The position numbers and the translations under genes were made by a program. This document shows, piece after piece, positions 35,935 through 44,937 of a stretch of DNA of 64,000 nt. Positions within the stretch are counted from its first letter, which is position 1. Every line of letters begins with the position of its first letter. The DNA lies in contig CAKUAS010000001.1 in assembly GCA_934636655.1 (NCBI GenBank), positions 124,001-188,000 of the forward strand. The letters run 5' to 3'. The notes below the pieces were generated by a model. That model worked only from the letters and a program-made list of their open reading frames with translations, did not search any database and was not told where the DNA came from. Source of the stretch: an uncultured Oscillospiraceae bacterium. Lineage in GTDB: Bacteria; Bacillota; Clostridia; Oscillospirales; Oscillospiraceae.

Positions 35935-36711
35935 TTACTGCTTGTTTTTTATGTCATGCAGAAACCTGCGGTTGTATTTCATGCTTGCGTAGCGCGTGAT
36001 GCGGTCAATGTATATCGGATCGTATGCACCTCCAACTGCGCCGACAAGCGGTATGCCCTGCAAAAATTTCATGTACAGCAGTTCGCCGGACAGGCCCTCG
36101 GCAGCAATACGCACTTCGGTTCTCATCGTTTCCTCGTCTGGCTCGGCGCCGTGCTCAATGAAATAGTTTACCCTCTCGTCGGCCGCCTTAAGCTCGTCTC
36201 CATAACGGAGCGCCGCACCGATTATGAGCAGGATGAAATACTTCTCGTCCATCGCATCGTAATCGTAGCCGTAGCCGAGCGATATCTCGTACACACTCTT
36301 GAGCAGCATACCGGTGAACACCGGAATATCGGGTATGCCTACACCGACAAGTCCCATACCTATGCCTGAGATGCCGGATAGCACGGTGTTTTTCGTTTTC
36401 TGTACCATTGATCCGCGCGACGCGTCGCGCAGAGCGCGCCTTGTCGGGTTATTCTGAGCTATTATGCGCCGCACTCGGCTGCTGCGCTCTATATCGCGGC
36501 GGTTATATGTTTTTTCAATAACTCCCGTACCCTTTGCGAAAATGAGCTCAAAGGCCTTTGCAAAGCCCTCGTCGAGCGTATATCTAAGCTTATTCGGCAC
36601 CTTGGCCTGCAAAAGGCTGTTCAGGCGGCTGTCGCCGCGCTTTGAACGCTCGTTAATATATTTTTTCTCGGCAGCAAGCTGCTTTTTCCATTCAAGTTCA
36701 AAATCGGTCAT
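35935..36711 (-). CDS. EcsC-family protein
   Basis: 258 residues. The start is ATG at 36711 with AAAGGAGC upstream. The central part (SGIGMGLVGVGIPDIPVFTGMLLKSVYEISLGYGYD) matches the EcsC family, named after a Bacillus gene next to an ABC transporter. The rest is charged and soluble, with one or two hydrophobic helices. Biochemical function is not known. No ecsAB transporter genes are adjacent, so the name carries little functional information. Confidence 0.82.
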   Translation of the reverse strand: MTDFELEWKKQLAAEKKYINERSKRGDSRLNSLLQAKVPNKLRYTLDEGFAKAFELIFAKGTGVIEKTYNRRDIERSSRVRRIIAQNNPTRRALRDASRGSMVQKTKNTVLSGISGIGMGLVGVGIPDIPVFTGMLLKSVYEISLGYGYDYDAMDEKYFILLIIGAALRYGDELKAADERVNYFIEHGAEPDEETMRTEVRIAAEGLSGELLYMKFLQGIPLVGAVGGAYDPIYIDRITRYASMKYNRRFLHDIKNKQ

Positions 36712-36732
36712 CGTCTCAGCTCCTTTTTCCCG

Positions 36733-36738
36733 ATTATA
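36733..36738 (-). promoter_or_regulatory. Probable -10 element of the EcsC-family gene
   Basis: TATAAT read on the minus strand, with only a poor -35 (TTTTCT) 17 bases upstream inside the previous terminator. Confidence 0.4.
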
Positions 36739-36757
36739 CAATACACAGAGCAAAAAG

Positions 36758-36785
36758 AAAAGGCCGGTGTGAAAACCGGCCTTTT
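36758..36785. terminator. Terminator of the AGCS symporter gene
   Basis: AAAAGGCCGGT / ACCGGCCTTTT, loop of six, T-run on the minus strand (TTTTCTTTTT). Confidence 0.92.
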
Positions 36786-36801
36786 CGGAGTTATGAACTT
36801 A

Positions 36802-38223
36802 TCAGTCTTCCCAGCACTCCGTCTTGCCGTCAAGGCCGATGCTGGAGGATTTGAACACAGGATCCTTGCCCTCTTTGCGCTGCACCATATAGTCCTTGAG
36901 CGCGGCGAGAGCGGGCTTTGCGAGGATAATGATAACGGGAACGTTTATTATGACCATGAAGCCCTGGAGCATATCGGCGGTATCCCAAACGATGCCTGCC
37001 GAGAGCAGTGCGCCGACAAATACGAGCGCGGTGGCTATCAGACGGAAAATGAGCATGAACGTCTTCGACGGGGTGCGCTTGAGGATGAACTTAAGGCAGC
37101 CCTCGGTATAGTAATAGTTGCCGATAAGGGTAGTGAAGGCAAACAGGCTCATTGCAACGGCGATGAATATAGGGCCGAAATCGCCGAGCGCCATCTGCAT
37201 GGACTGCTGGACATAAACAGCACCTGCCGCCTCAGCAACGAGGCCTTCGGGGTTTGCGCACATGCACATCATCGCGGTAGCGGTACACACGAGCAGCGTA
37301 TCTATAAATACGGACAGCATCTGAACAAGTCCCTGCTTTACGGGGTGAGATACGTCGGCGGATGCCGCTGCGTTGGGAGCCGAGCCCATACCTGCTTCGT
37401 TGGAGTAAAGTCCGCGCTTAATGCCCCACATCATGCAGGAACCGGCAAAGCCGCCGAATATGGCCTTGAAATCAAATGCGGAAACGAAGATATTCTTAAG
37501 AACGAGGGGCAGCGAGCCGATGTTCATGATGACAACGATAAGGGACACGATTATGTACAGAAGACCCATTACCGGGACTAGAACGCCGGTAATGTTCGTA
37601 AGGCGCTTGCCGCCGCCGAGGACGCAGGCCGCAAACAGCACGGCAAGGATGGCGCCGATGATTATCGGGGTCGTGGTCTTGTCATAAAAGCTGAAGGTTT
37701 TGAAGGTATCCTGAGTGTTAAAGGACGCAAGCATATTGTAGCCCACAACATAGGTCAGGATGAGGATGACAGCAAAGATAACGCCCAGCCAGCGCTGCTT
37801 GAGCGCGTTCTGCATGTAATAAGACGGGCCGCCGTAGTAGCTGCCGTCGGTATCCTTATGCTTGTAGATCTGGGCCAGAGTGGACTCGATAAAAGCGGAG
37901 GCGCCTCCGAGGATGGCGGTTATCCACATCCAGAAGATAGCGCCGAAGCCGCCGAGGCAGATAGCCGTGGAAACGCCGATGATATTGCCTGTACCGACGC
38001 GGGATGCAGTCGAGACCATCAGTGCGCCAAAGGAGGATACGGACTTCTTATCTTTCGGCTTCTCTCTGACGACCTTAATGGACTCGCCGAACAGGCGGAT
38101 CTGCAGAAGGCCGGTACGGATAGTGAAGTAAAGTCCTGCCGCAACGAGGAACAGCGGAACTATATACGGCTGATACAAAAAGCCGCTTATTGCGTTGATA
38201 ACGCCGTGTATCGCTTCGATCAT
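36802..38223 (-). CDS. Alanine/glycine:cation symporter (AGCS family)
   Basis: 473 residues, about 10-11 transmembrane segments. Hallmarks: GTGNIIGVSTAICLGGFGAIFWMWITA region, the YYGGPSYYMQNAL motif, and KRGLYSNEAGMGSAPNAAASA near the middle, which form the family signature. It imports alanine or glycine with sodium or protons. Its own promoter and terminator make it a single-gene unit. Several paralogues are usual in amino-acid-fermenting Clostridia; the exact substrate cannot be read. Confidence 0.95.
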   Translation of the reverse strand: MIEAIHGVINAISGFLYQPYIVPLFLVAAGLYFTIRTGLLQIRLFGESIKVVREKPKDKKSVSSFGALMVSTASRVGTGNIIGVSTAICLGGFGAIFWMWITAILGGASAFIESTLAQIYKHKDTDGSYYGGPSYYMQNALKQRWLGVIFAVILILTYVVGYNMLASFNTQDTFKTFSFYDKTTTPIIIGAILAVLFAACVLGGGKRLTNITGVLVPVMGLLYIIVSLIVVIMNIGSLPLVLKNIFVSAFDFKAIFGGFAGSCMMWGIKRGLYSNEAGMGSAPNAAASADVSHPVKQGLVQMLSVFIDTLLVCTATAMMCMCANPEGLVAEAAGAVYVQQSMQMALGDFGPIFIAVAMSLFAFTTLIGNYYYTEGCLKFILKRTPSKTFMLIFRLIATALVFVGALLSAGIVWDTADMLQGFMVIINVPVIIILAKPALAALKDYMVQRKEGKDPVFKSSSIGLDGKTECWED

Positions 38224-38275
38224 TCTTAAATACCTCTCTCATCTGTTATTTTGTCGAATAATTCGCGATGTTTAC

Positions 38276-38304
38276 ATTATAGACATATTTATGCGCAATT
38301 GCAA
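38276..38304 (-). promoter_or_regulatory. Promoter of the AGCS symporter gene
   Basis: Minus strand TTGCAA at 38304-38299, 17-base spacer, TATAAT at 38281-38276. Confidence 0.75.
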
Positions 38305-38387
38305 GCTTTTATGCCCATAAAATTGCCCATTCCGAGCAAATTTAAGTGCAGTTTTGAAAATGAGCATGCTGTTCCACAGTCGGCTGC

Positions 38388-38416
38388 TTGTTATTTTGGC
38401 TCGGTGATGATATAAT
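38388..38416 (+). promoter_or_regulatory. Promoter of the MFS gene
   Basis: TTGTTA at 38388-38393, 17-base spacer, TATAAT at 38411-38416 preceded by TGA (extended -10). Confidence 0.8.
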
Positions 38417-38454
38417 ATTTGTTATTAAATTCGTCTAAAAAGAGCGTTAAGAAC

Positions 38455-39651
38455 ATGAATTTATCCGAAAAGAAGCTTAATATAGACTATTCGCTCCTGC
38501 AGATCGCCTACTGGGTCACAAGCGCCGTAGTTTTTTGCTTTACGACCGTGTTTCTGCAATTTCGCGGCTACTCAAACTACGAGATCGGCATTGTGTTCGC
38601 CGTCGGCAACATCATAGGCTTTGTGATCCAGCCGCTCATAGCAGGCTATGTCGATCGCAGCAACCGGCGCACTCTGCTCAGGTGCATACGTATAACGGCA
38701 GTACTTGCTGTATTTCTCATGCTGGCGGTGTATATGCTTCCGTCGGGCAGCGTTTCGCTCATCGGAGCTTATGCCCTGCTCGTCGCCGGAAACACGCTGC
38801 TCAATCCCCTGTGCATCTCTCTGAGCTTTTACATTGAAAGTTGGGGCTGCGGCATAAACTTCAGCCGCGCGAGGGCGCTCGGCTCATTGTCGTACGCAAC
38901 AAGCAATGTTATACTCGGCATGTTGGTGCAGCGCGTGAGCGAAAACTCCGTGCCGATGGCTTTTATAGCATTCTCCGCTCTTCTTGGATTGGCTACGCTG
39001 CTGTTTGTACCCGGAGACCGAGCTCATCGCGCAGCTCCCACTGCGCAGCAGTCACAGGTAATGACCGAAAAGCCGAGCGGTCTGCTTGAATTTGCACGTG
39101 AGAACAAGCGCTTCATGCTGTTCCTTCTCGGCACTGCGACGCTGTACTTCACACACGGTATGATCGGCAACTTCATGATCGAGTTTATTCGCAATATAGG
39201 CGGCGGCAGCGAGGATATGGGCAATGTGCTCGCCTTTATGACGGTCGTGGAGGTGCCCGTTATGCTGCTGTTTGAGCGTCTTACGCAGCGTTTTAGGTGC
39301 TCTTCCCTGCTGCGCTTTGCGGTCGTAATGTTTACCGTCAAGGAGCTCATGATATATTTTTCATCAAGCATACCTGCGCTGTACGCCGCCGAGGCGCTTC
39401 AGGCGTTCTCGTTTGCGCTGTTTGTACCGGCATCGGTGAGGTACGTTGACGAGGTCATATCAAAGCACAACGCCGTCAAGGGGCAGGCATTCGTAACCTC
39501 GATGATGACGCTCGGCAGCATATTCGCAAGCTACATAGGCGGCCTGCTTCTTGATACCTCCACGCCGAAATTTACACTGCTCATCGGCGTTATTGTATCC
39601 GCCGTCGGAACGCTCATTATGCTCGGCGCAATACAAACGACCGAGAACTAA
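38455..39651 (+). CDS. Major facilitator superfamily transporter
   Basis: 398 residues, 12 predicted transmembrane segments. It resembles the MFS_1-like/LacY-type group: the N-terminus is DYSLLQIAYWVTSAVVFCFTTVFLQFRGYS, and the loop between segments 2 and 3 is GYVDRSNRRTLLR, a variant of the MFS motif A. The ATG at 38455 is preferred to a TTG 12 codons upstream. Related proteins carry sugars or nucleosides; no catabolic genes adjoin it, so the substrate is open. Confidence 0.88.
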   Translation: MNLSEKKLNIDYSLLQIAYWVTSAVVFCFTTVFLQFRGYSNYEIGIVFAVGNIIGFVIQPLIAGYVDRSNRRTLLRCIRITAVLAVFLMLAVYMLPSGSVSLIGAYALLVAGNTLLNPLCISLSFYIESWGCGINFSRARALGSLSYATSNVILGMLVQRVSENSVPMAFIAFSALLGLATLLFVPGDRAHRAAPTAQQSQVMTEKPSGLLEFARENKRFMLFLLGTATLYFTHGMIGNFMIEFIRNIGGGSEDMGNVLAFMTVVEVPVMLLFERLTQRFRCSSLLRFAVVMFTVKELMIYFSSSIPALYAAEALQAFSFALFVPASVRYVDEVISKHNAVKGQAFVTSMMTLGSIFASYIGGLLLDTSTPKFTLLIGVIVSAVGTLIMLGAIQTTEN

Positions 39652-39654
39652 AAA

Positions 39655-39679
39655 AGAGACTTGTCAATGACAAGTCTCT
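39655..39679 (-). terminator. Terminator of the ceramidase gene
   Basis: AGAGACTTGT / ACAAGTCTCT stem with a five-base loop. The strong T-run is on the minus strand; on the plus strand it may serve the converging MFS gene weakly. Confidence 0.85.
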
Positions 39680-39696
39680 CTTAGTTCTTTGTTGGT

Positions 39697-41922
39697 TTAT
39701 GCGGTAACGTTAAACGGTGAGCTCTCCACAGTGAACGGTATATAAGTCATTTTCGCCTTGACAAGGCGCTTTGCGATGCCGTTATAGACAAGTCTGTACG
39801 TTTTGCCGTCAAGGTTATCGCCTTTTATGAGCCAGCCGACGGTGGCGGTCCAGCCGTCGCGCGCGGAGTTTACGCAGCGGAAGGTGGTGTAGGGATCCGT
39901 ATCCGTGAGAACGGTGACCCATGTTCCATCCACAAGCTTCTGCACCTCCATATAGCTGTAGCCCTCAACAAGCTCACTGTCCTTGAGCGTGAGGATAGAT
40001 ACGTGTCTGGGGTTTACGCCGGTGAAGGAGGCCGTTACCCACTCACCTTTTGCATATTCGGCTTTGCTCACGTCGCTTTTAAGCTGTCCATAGCCCTTGC
40101 GGTCGATGACGGGGTCGGCTATGGCCGCAGCGGTGTAGACGAGCTTAAAGGGCGTTTTCTGCATAAGAGTCGCGCCGGTGTCGGATTTCTTGCCGCTTAC
40201 GATGCCTTGCGCGAGCTTATCGAGCTCCTGCGTCAGTGCCGCTCCCGACCACGGACCGAACAGGCAGGTCGCGCCCTCGTAATGCTGCGCGGCGTACTCC
40301 TCGCGGGTCGTGACATACTGGCTGTAGGCGTTGGCGTGGGTCGCGATTATGACCTTTTTGACTCCTGCCTCCGCGAGCGTTTTTTCGAGCACGGCGCGGG
40401 TCCTGTTTGCCTGCTCAAACGTGAGCTCAAAGGGCACGCCCGCAATGGCGACGCTGCCCATGCGCATTATCTGCAGGGGCTGCGCCTTCTGCATGAGCTT
40501 GCCGACCGCAAGACACACGACCTTTTCGGCCTGAGCCTCGTCATATCCGTCGGATTGCAGTATCTTCATTGCCGTCGGCCAAAGAGGCTTAAACAGATAT
40601 TGCAGACCCTTGAGGTCGATCATCTTAAAATCGCAGGGTATGCGTTCATAGCTCTGCGTCTCCTCGTTCCACACGAATTGATGCCTCACGGTGCCCTCGG
40701 CGGCGTTATCGACGGGAGCGCCCTCCTCGTCGCCGGCTATTATGTCCGCGCCGATACAGGGCTCGCTTGTTTTGACTGTGCCGGCAGACAGATCGTCATA
40801 GGGCATGTAGTATTCACCGACATAGCTCGTGTCAACGGTGATGTCGGAAAAATCGACAGCGGTATAATTCACCGCAAAGTCGCCCGTGAGCGGTATACGC
40901 TCAGCGGAATTTATAAGCTTAAGTGCGGCATCAGCTTCCTTCTGCCCGTGGATGATCTGATTTTCGATAACATCCGTGCCGTATATCTCGTTCGGGCGCA
41001 GGAACGCCTCGTGGTAATCGGCATCGTTTACGGCGTTGGGGCTCGTATCGCCGCTGTCGGCCTGAGCGAAGGCCGCAACAAAGCCGTCGCCGATCTGCTC
41101 TTCGACCTTGAGTGCGGCATAGCCCTTATGGTCGGAGGCAACGAGCTTATTATCAATACCGTTAGATGTTCCGTGCGAGCCGAAGAAGTTGAAGAAGCCG
41201 ATATCCTTTCCGCCGCTGTCGGTGAGGATCACGCCGGCCATCTCTCGATTGTAGGCTTTCTTTGCGGCTTCAAGGCCGGTTTCGTAGCTGAAAGTGCCGT
41301 CGGCATTTACGGTATAGCCGTAGTTTCCGACATTCTTATTGGTCAGGAAAGCATCGGCCGAGCGGTTCGATGCGCTGATATCGGTCTGACCGTAAACGAG
41401 CGAGGCCGAGCCCGGTACGCGGTTATCGTACGCCTGCTCTATTGCCTTGGCAATGCCCCTGACGATGATCTTGTAGCTCTCGTCATCGTAGCCGGGAACG
41501 CCGTTTATGAGGTCATACAGGGCAAACCACGAGGTATTCGAGGTCGACGAGTGGCAGTGAGTCGCCGTGAGCATGACGTTTTCCTCGGAAAACACGGTAT
41601 AGTTGTCTTCTCTGAGCTTTGACATTACGCCGGGCTTGATGCTCTCGGTCATGTGCACAAGCTCCGCCGAAACGAATACAACAGGCGTTTCACCATCGTC
41701 GATGACAAACGCGCGGGCGTAAAGCCTCGTGAGCAATCCCTCCATGAGGTCGCCGAGCGAGTTATAGCCCGTGCTGATATCGGTGATGGGACCTGTAATA
41801 TCGACCTTTGCCGCACCGACCTTGAGCCTGCCGTCTCCGTCGGCAAGTCCAAAGGGCATGAGCGTCAGCAGCATCAACACGCACAGCGCAAGACTTAAAA
41901 TAACTTTCAAAAGCTTTTTCAT
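39697..41922 (-). CDS. Secreted neutral/alkaline ceramidase-like hydrolase
   Basis: 741 residues. Signal peptide MKKLLKVILSLALCVLMLLT... with cleavage near GLA-DG, so it is exported. The large N-terminal domain matches neutral/alkaline non-lysosomal ceramidases: LKVGAAKVDITGP at the mature N-terminus, TATHCHSSTSNTS (H122, H124, zinc-type), GSHGTS (H250) and AQADSGDTSPN with S294, which corresponds to the catalytic serine of the known Pseudomonas enzyme. The C-terminal 140 residues fit the family beta-sandwich domain. Ceramidases split ceramide into sphingosine and fatty acid. Few bacteria make sphingolipids, so host or dietary ceramide is the likely substrate (inference). AGAGGG lies eight bases upstream. 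Confidence 0.9.
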   Translation of the reverse strand: MKKLLKVILSLALCVLMLLTLMPFGLADGDGRLKVGAAKVDITGPITDISTGYNSLGDLMEGLLTRLYARAFVIDDGETPVVFVSAELVHMTESIKPGVMSKLREDNYTVFSEENVMLTATHCHSSTSNTSWFALYDLINGVPGYDDESYKIIVRGIAKAIEQAYDNRVPGSASLVYGQTDISASNRSADAFLTNKNVGNYGYTVNADGTFSYETGLEAAKKAYNREMAGVILTDSGGKDIGFFNFFGSHGTSNGIDNKLVASDHKGYAALKVEEQIGDGFVAAFAQADSGDTSPNAVNDADYHEAFLRPNEIYGTDVIENQIIHGQKEADAALKLINSAERIPLTGDFAVNYTAVDFSDITVDTSYVGEYYMPYDDLSAGTVKTSEPCIGADIIAGDEEGAPVDNAAEGTVRHQFVWNEETQSYERIPCDFKMIDLKGLQYLFKPLWPTAMKILQSDGYDEAQAEKVVCLAVGKLMQKAQPLQIMRMGSVAIAGVPFELTFEQANRTRAVLEKTLAEAGVKKVIIATHANAYSQYVTTREEYAAQHYEGATCLFGPWSGAALTQELDKLAQGIVSGKKSDTGATLMQKTPFKLVYTAAAIADPVIDRKGYGQLKSDVSKAEYAKGEWVTASFTGVNPRHVSILTLKDSELVEGYSYMEVQKLVDGTWVTVLTDTDPYTTFRCVNSARDGWTATVGWLIKGDNLDGKTYRLVYNGIAKRLVKAKMTYIPFTVESSPFNVTA

Positions 41923-41947
41923 CCATTATTCCCTCTTTGTGATAGTT

Positions 41948-41976
41948 TACCATATAAAGCTGTGTGGGCAATAGTG
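41948..41976 (-). promoter_or_regulatory. Possible promoter of the ceramidase gene
   Basis: Minus strand TTGCCC followed after 16 bases by TAAACT, about 20-50 bases before the start at 41922. Approximate placement. Confidence 0.4.
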
Positions 41977-42032
41977 AATTTAATTATTTATTAATAATTT
42001 ATGCAGCAAAATCGACAAAAGAGCACATACTG

Positions 42033-42392
42033 TCACTTAATCAACTTTTTGAACTTACTTATAGCCTCCCGCTCGCTTGATGCGAAATAAACATCACCGC
42101 CTTTGTTGCTTTCATATATAAAGTCGTGCAGGGGCTTGCTCGTATAGCGCGAATAGTCGCCGTATGTCGCTATGCGGCCGCCGTAGTTTATTATCTTTTG
42201 CAGCACTTCACCGGCCAGACCGCTGCTGAGAACAAAAAACGGCTCGGCAATAAGCTTTTTCGATATGACGATATTCTTTGTCCCGGCCTCGTACTTTGCG
42301 CTCATCAGCACGTCAAGCGCCGACCGGGCGTCGGCGATGACCACGCTGTCGCTTTCAATGACCGCGCAATTTGCTTCTTTTCTGATATTCAT
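42033..42392 (-). CDS. DUF4180 protein
   Basis: 119 residues. The start is ATG at 42392 with GAAGGTG upstream; a start 13 codons further up overlaps the lysS terminator and is rejected. The sequence matches the DUF4180 family, small cytosolic alpha/beta proteins with an STAS-like layout: VVIADARSALDVLMSAKY, then FFVLSSGLAGEVLQKIINYGGRIATYGDYS and a final FASSEREAISKFKKL. No function is known for the family. It sits between the ceramidase gene and lysS, without a clear promoter of its own. Confidence 0.85.
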   Translation of the reverse strand: MNIRKEANCAVIESDSVVIADARSALDVLMSAKYEAGTKNIVISKKLIAEPFFVLSSGLAGEVLQKIINYGGRIATYGDYSRYTSKPLHDFIYESNKGGDVYFASSEREAISKFKKLIK

Positions 42393-42416
42393 TTTTTCAC
42401 CTTCTATAAAGAATAA

Positions 42417-42443
42417 GGGCAGTCTGATCATATCAGACTGCCC
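42417..42443 (-). terminator. Terminator of the greA-lysS transcript
   Basis: Perfect 12-base stem GGGCAGTCTGAT / ATCAGACTGCCC, loop CAT, then TTATTCTTT on the minus strand. Confidence 0.85.
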
Positions 42444-42458
42444 GTCAGTTTAAACTTA

Positions 42459-44396
42459 TCAGTACATTTTTGCGCCGGCCGGAATATGCGGATCGAGCAT
42501 CAGCAGATGCAGGCGCTCCTCGTCGTTTTCGTGGTGAACGGCGGATATGAGCATACCGCTGGAATCGATGCCCATCATCGGGCGCGGCGGAAGATTTGTT
42601 ATAGCAACACAGGTCTTTCCGACAAGCTCTTCCGGCTCGTAATACTCGTGGATACCGGAAAGTATGACACGATCGGTGCCGGTACCATCGTCGAGAGTAA
42701 ACTTGAGAAGCTTCTTGGACTTCTTGACCGCCTCGCAGGCTTTGACTTTTACTGCGCGGAAGTCGGACTTGGAGAAGGTCTCAAAGTCGACGAAATCTGA
42801 GAACAGAGGCTCTATCTGGACGTTCGAGAAATCGATCTTCTCATCCTCAGTCTGAGCAAAGGGTACGGAAGCTGCCTTTTCGGGCTTTTTATCCATGTCC
42901 AGAGGCTTCATTGTCGGGAAGAGGATAACGTCGCGGATGGAACTTGCTCCGGTCAGGAGCATGACGCAGCGGTCAATGCCGATGCCGAGGCCGCCAGTGG
43001 GAGGCATGCCGTACTCAAGCGCGTTTATGAAGTCATCGTCCATCATGCCGGCCTCATCGTCGCCCTTGGCGCGAAGCTCGACCTGCTTGAGGAAGCGCTG
43101 CTTCTGGTCGATGGGGTCATTGAGCTCTGAGAAGGCATTACCCATCTCGCTGCGGCAGATAAACAGCTCAAAACGCTCTGTCAGGCGCGGATCCTTGGGA
43201 GAGCGCTTTGCAAGCGGCGACACATCGACAGGGTGCATGGTGATAAACGTAGGCTGGATGAGCTTTTCCTCGACAAGCTGGTCAAAGCTCTCATACAGGG
43301 CGTGACCCCAGGTGGGCTCGACCTTGTCCATATCTACCCCCGCCGCTTTTGCGGCGGCGACTGCCTCAGCGTCGCCTTCGATCGCCATGAAGTCAACGCC
43401 AACGTATTTTTTAACAGCCTCTGCCATGGTCAGGCGCTCCCAGCCGGGAGTGAGGTCGATCTCGCAGCCCTGCCATGTGCACTTATAAGTGCCGAGTATC
43501 TTCATCGCGGCGCCGGACAGGAGGTCTTCAAACAGATCCATCATGTCGTTAAAATCGGCGTAGGACTGGTACAGCTCAACAGTCGTGAACTCGGGGTTAT
43601 GCTTTGTGTCCATGCCCTCATTGCGGAAGATGCGGCCGATCTCGTAGACACGCTCAATGCCGCCGACGATCAGGCGCTTGAGGTTGAGCTCGGTGGCAAT
43701 GCGCAGGAACATGTCGATATCCAGCGTATTGTGGTGGGTTATGAACGGACGTGCAGTTGCGCCGCCGGAAATAGTGTTAAGTACGGGTGTCTCAACTTCC
43801 ATGTAGCCTCTGCCGTCGAGGAAGGAACGGACATAGCTTATGAACTTCGAGCGGATCTCGAAGTTGCGGCGGCTATCGTCGCTCATTATGAGGTCAACGT
43901 AACGCTGACGGTATTTGAGCTCTGTGCTGGTCATGCCGTGGAACTTCTCCGGCAGGGGGCGCAGGCTCTTGGACAGCAGAGTCACGGACTCGACATGGAC
44001 GGAGATCTCTTCGGTCTTGGTCTTGAACACGAAGCCGGAAACACCGATGATATCGCCGATATCGTACTTGCGGAAGTCGGCAAACTCCTGCTCGGAGACC
44101 GCGTCCTTGCGGATGTACAGCTGGATACTTCCGTGATCGTCTTTAATGTGGCAGAATATCGCCTTACCCATACCACGCTTGGACATCATGCGACCGGCGA
44201 CCTTTACGGTCTTGCCGTCAAAGGCATCATACTCCGACTTTATCTCATCTGAATACGCGCTTCTGACAAAACGTGTCTGAGTAAAAGGGTCTCTTCCCTC
44301 TTCCTGAAGCGCCTTGAGCTTATCGCGTCTTATCTGAAGCAGCTCGCTGAGCTCCTGCTCCGGTGCTGCGGTCTCATTGATCTTATTCTCACTCAT
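42459..44396 (-). CDS. lysS: Lysyl-tRNA synthetase (class II) with fused tRNA-binding domain
   Basis: 645 residues; the usual class II LysRS has about 500. The N-terminal OB-fold anticodon domain is at about 60-150 (VKVAGRMMSKRGMGKAIFCHIKDD). The catalytic core has motif 2 RVYEIGRIFRNEGMDTKHNPEFTTVE and motif 3 GLGIGIDRCVMLLTG, ending near 515 (LFPTMKPLD). After a linker, residues about 535-645 form a second OB fold of the Trbp111/MetRS C-terminal type: VKVKACEAVKKSKKLLKF, then CVAITNLPPRPMMGIDSSGM. Such a domain normally raises tRNA affinity in MetRS. Its fusion to LysRS is uncommon. It starts 11 bases after greA. Confidence 0.95.
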   Translation of the reverse strand: MSENKINETAAPEQELSELLQIRRDKLKALQEEGRDPFTQTRFVRSAYSDEIKSEYDAFDGKTVKVAGRMMSKRGMGKAIFCHIKDDHGSIQLYIRKDAVSEQEFADFRKYDIGDIIGVSGFVFKTKTEEISVHVESVTLLSKSLRPLPEKFHGMTSTELKYRQRYVDLIMSDDSRRNFEIRSKFISYVRSFLDGRGYMEVETPVLNTISGGATARPFITHHNTLDIDMFLRIATELNLKRLIVGGIERVYEIGRIFRNEGMDTKHNPEFTTVELYQSYADFNDMMDLFEDLLSGAAMKILGTYKCTWQGCEIDLTPGWERLTMAEAVKKYVGVDFMAIEGDAEAVAAAKAAGVDMDKVEPTWGHALYESFDQLVEEKLIQPTFITMHPVDVSPLAKRSPKDPRLTERFELFICRSEMGNAFSELNDPIDQKQRFLKQVELRAKGDDEAGMMDDDFINALEYGMPPTGGLGIGIDRCVMLLTGASSIRDVILFPTMKPLDMDKKPEKAASVPFAQTEDEKIDFSNVQIEPLFSDFVDFETFSKSDFRAVKVKACEAVKKSKKLLKFTLDDGTGTDRVILSGIHEYYEPEELVGKTCVAITNLPPRPMMGIDSSGMLISAVHHENDEERLHLLMLDPHIPAGAKMY

Positions 44397-44407
44397 ACTA
44401 TACCCTC

Positions 44408-44896
44408 TTAATCGTTTTCTACGGAAAGTATCTCAAAATGCAGCTCACCGGCAGGCGCTTCGACGGTGATCTTCTCGCCTGCGACATGGCCATACAGACC
44501 ACGGCCAAAGGGCGAATCATCGGATACGCGACCCTCCATTGGGTTTGCCTCCTGCGAGCCTACGATGGTGTATTCTTCTTCGTAGCCATCCTCAACATCG
44601 CGCACCTTTACACGGCTGCCGAGAGTGATCGCACCCTTGCGCATGCCGGTATCGACTTTTTCAACGATCTCGGCGTTCTCGATCAGGCTCTTGAGTTCGG
44701 CAATTCTGGAATAGAGCTTGCCCTGCTCGGTTTTTGCCTCGTCATATTCGCTGTTTTCCGAAAGGTCGCCGAAGCTGCGCGCTTCCTTGATCTGCTCGGC
44801 AACTTCCTTCGCCTTATCGGTCTCAAGGTACAGAAGCTCCTTTTTGAGCGCTTCAAGGCGCTCCTGACTCATTTTAAATCTGCTTTCGGTAGCCAT
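44408..44896 (-). CDS. greA: Transcription elongation factor GreA
   Basis: 162 residues. N-terminal coiled coil (RLEALKKELLYLETDKAKEVAEQIKEARSFGDLSENSEYDEAKTEQ) with the acidic tip DLSENSEYDEAK, which reactivates backtracked RNA polymerase, and a C-terminal FKBP-like domain. Length typical. AAAGGAG lies upstream of the ATG. greA-lysS is a common pair in Firmicutes. Confidence 0.97.
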   Translation of the reverse strand: MATESRFKMSQERLEALKKELLYLETDKAKEVAEQIKEARSFGDLSENSEYDEAKTEQGKLYSRIAELKSLIENAEIVEKVDTGMRKGAITLGSRVKVRDVEDGYEEEYTIVGSQEANPMEGRVSDDSPFGRGLYGHVAGEKITVEAPAGELHFEILSVEND

Positions 44897-44937
44897 TACT
44901 TAGCTCTCCTTTTAATCCTTATTTATTGATTGAAATC

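Noticed and set aside
40003..41622. 539-codon plus-strand frame opposite the ceramidase gene
   Set aside because: The ceramidase carries a signal peptide and active-site motifs; the plus frame has neither motif nor ribosome site.
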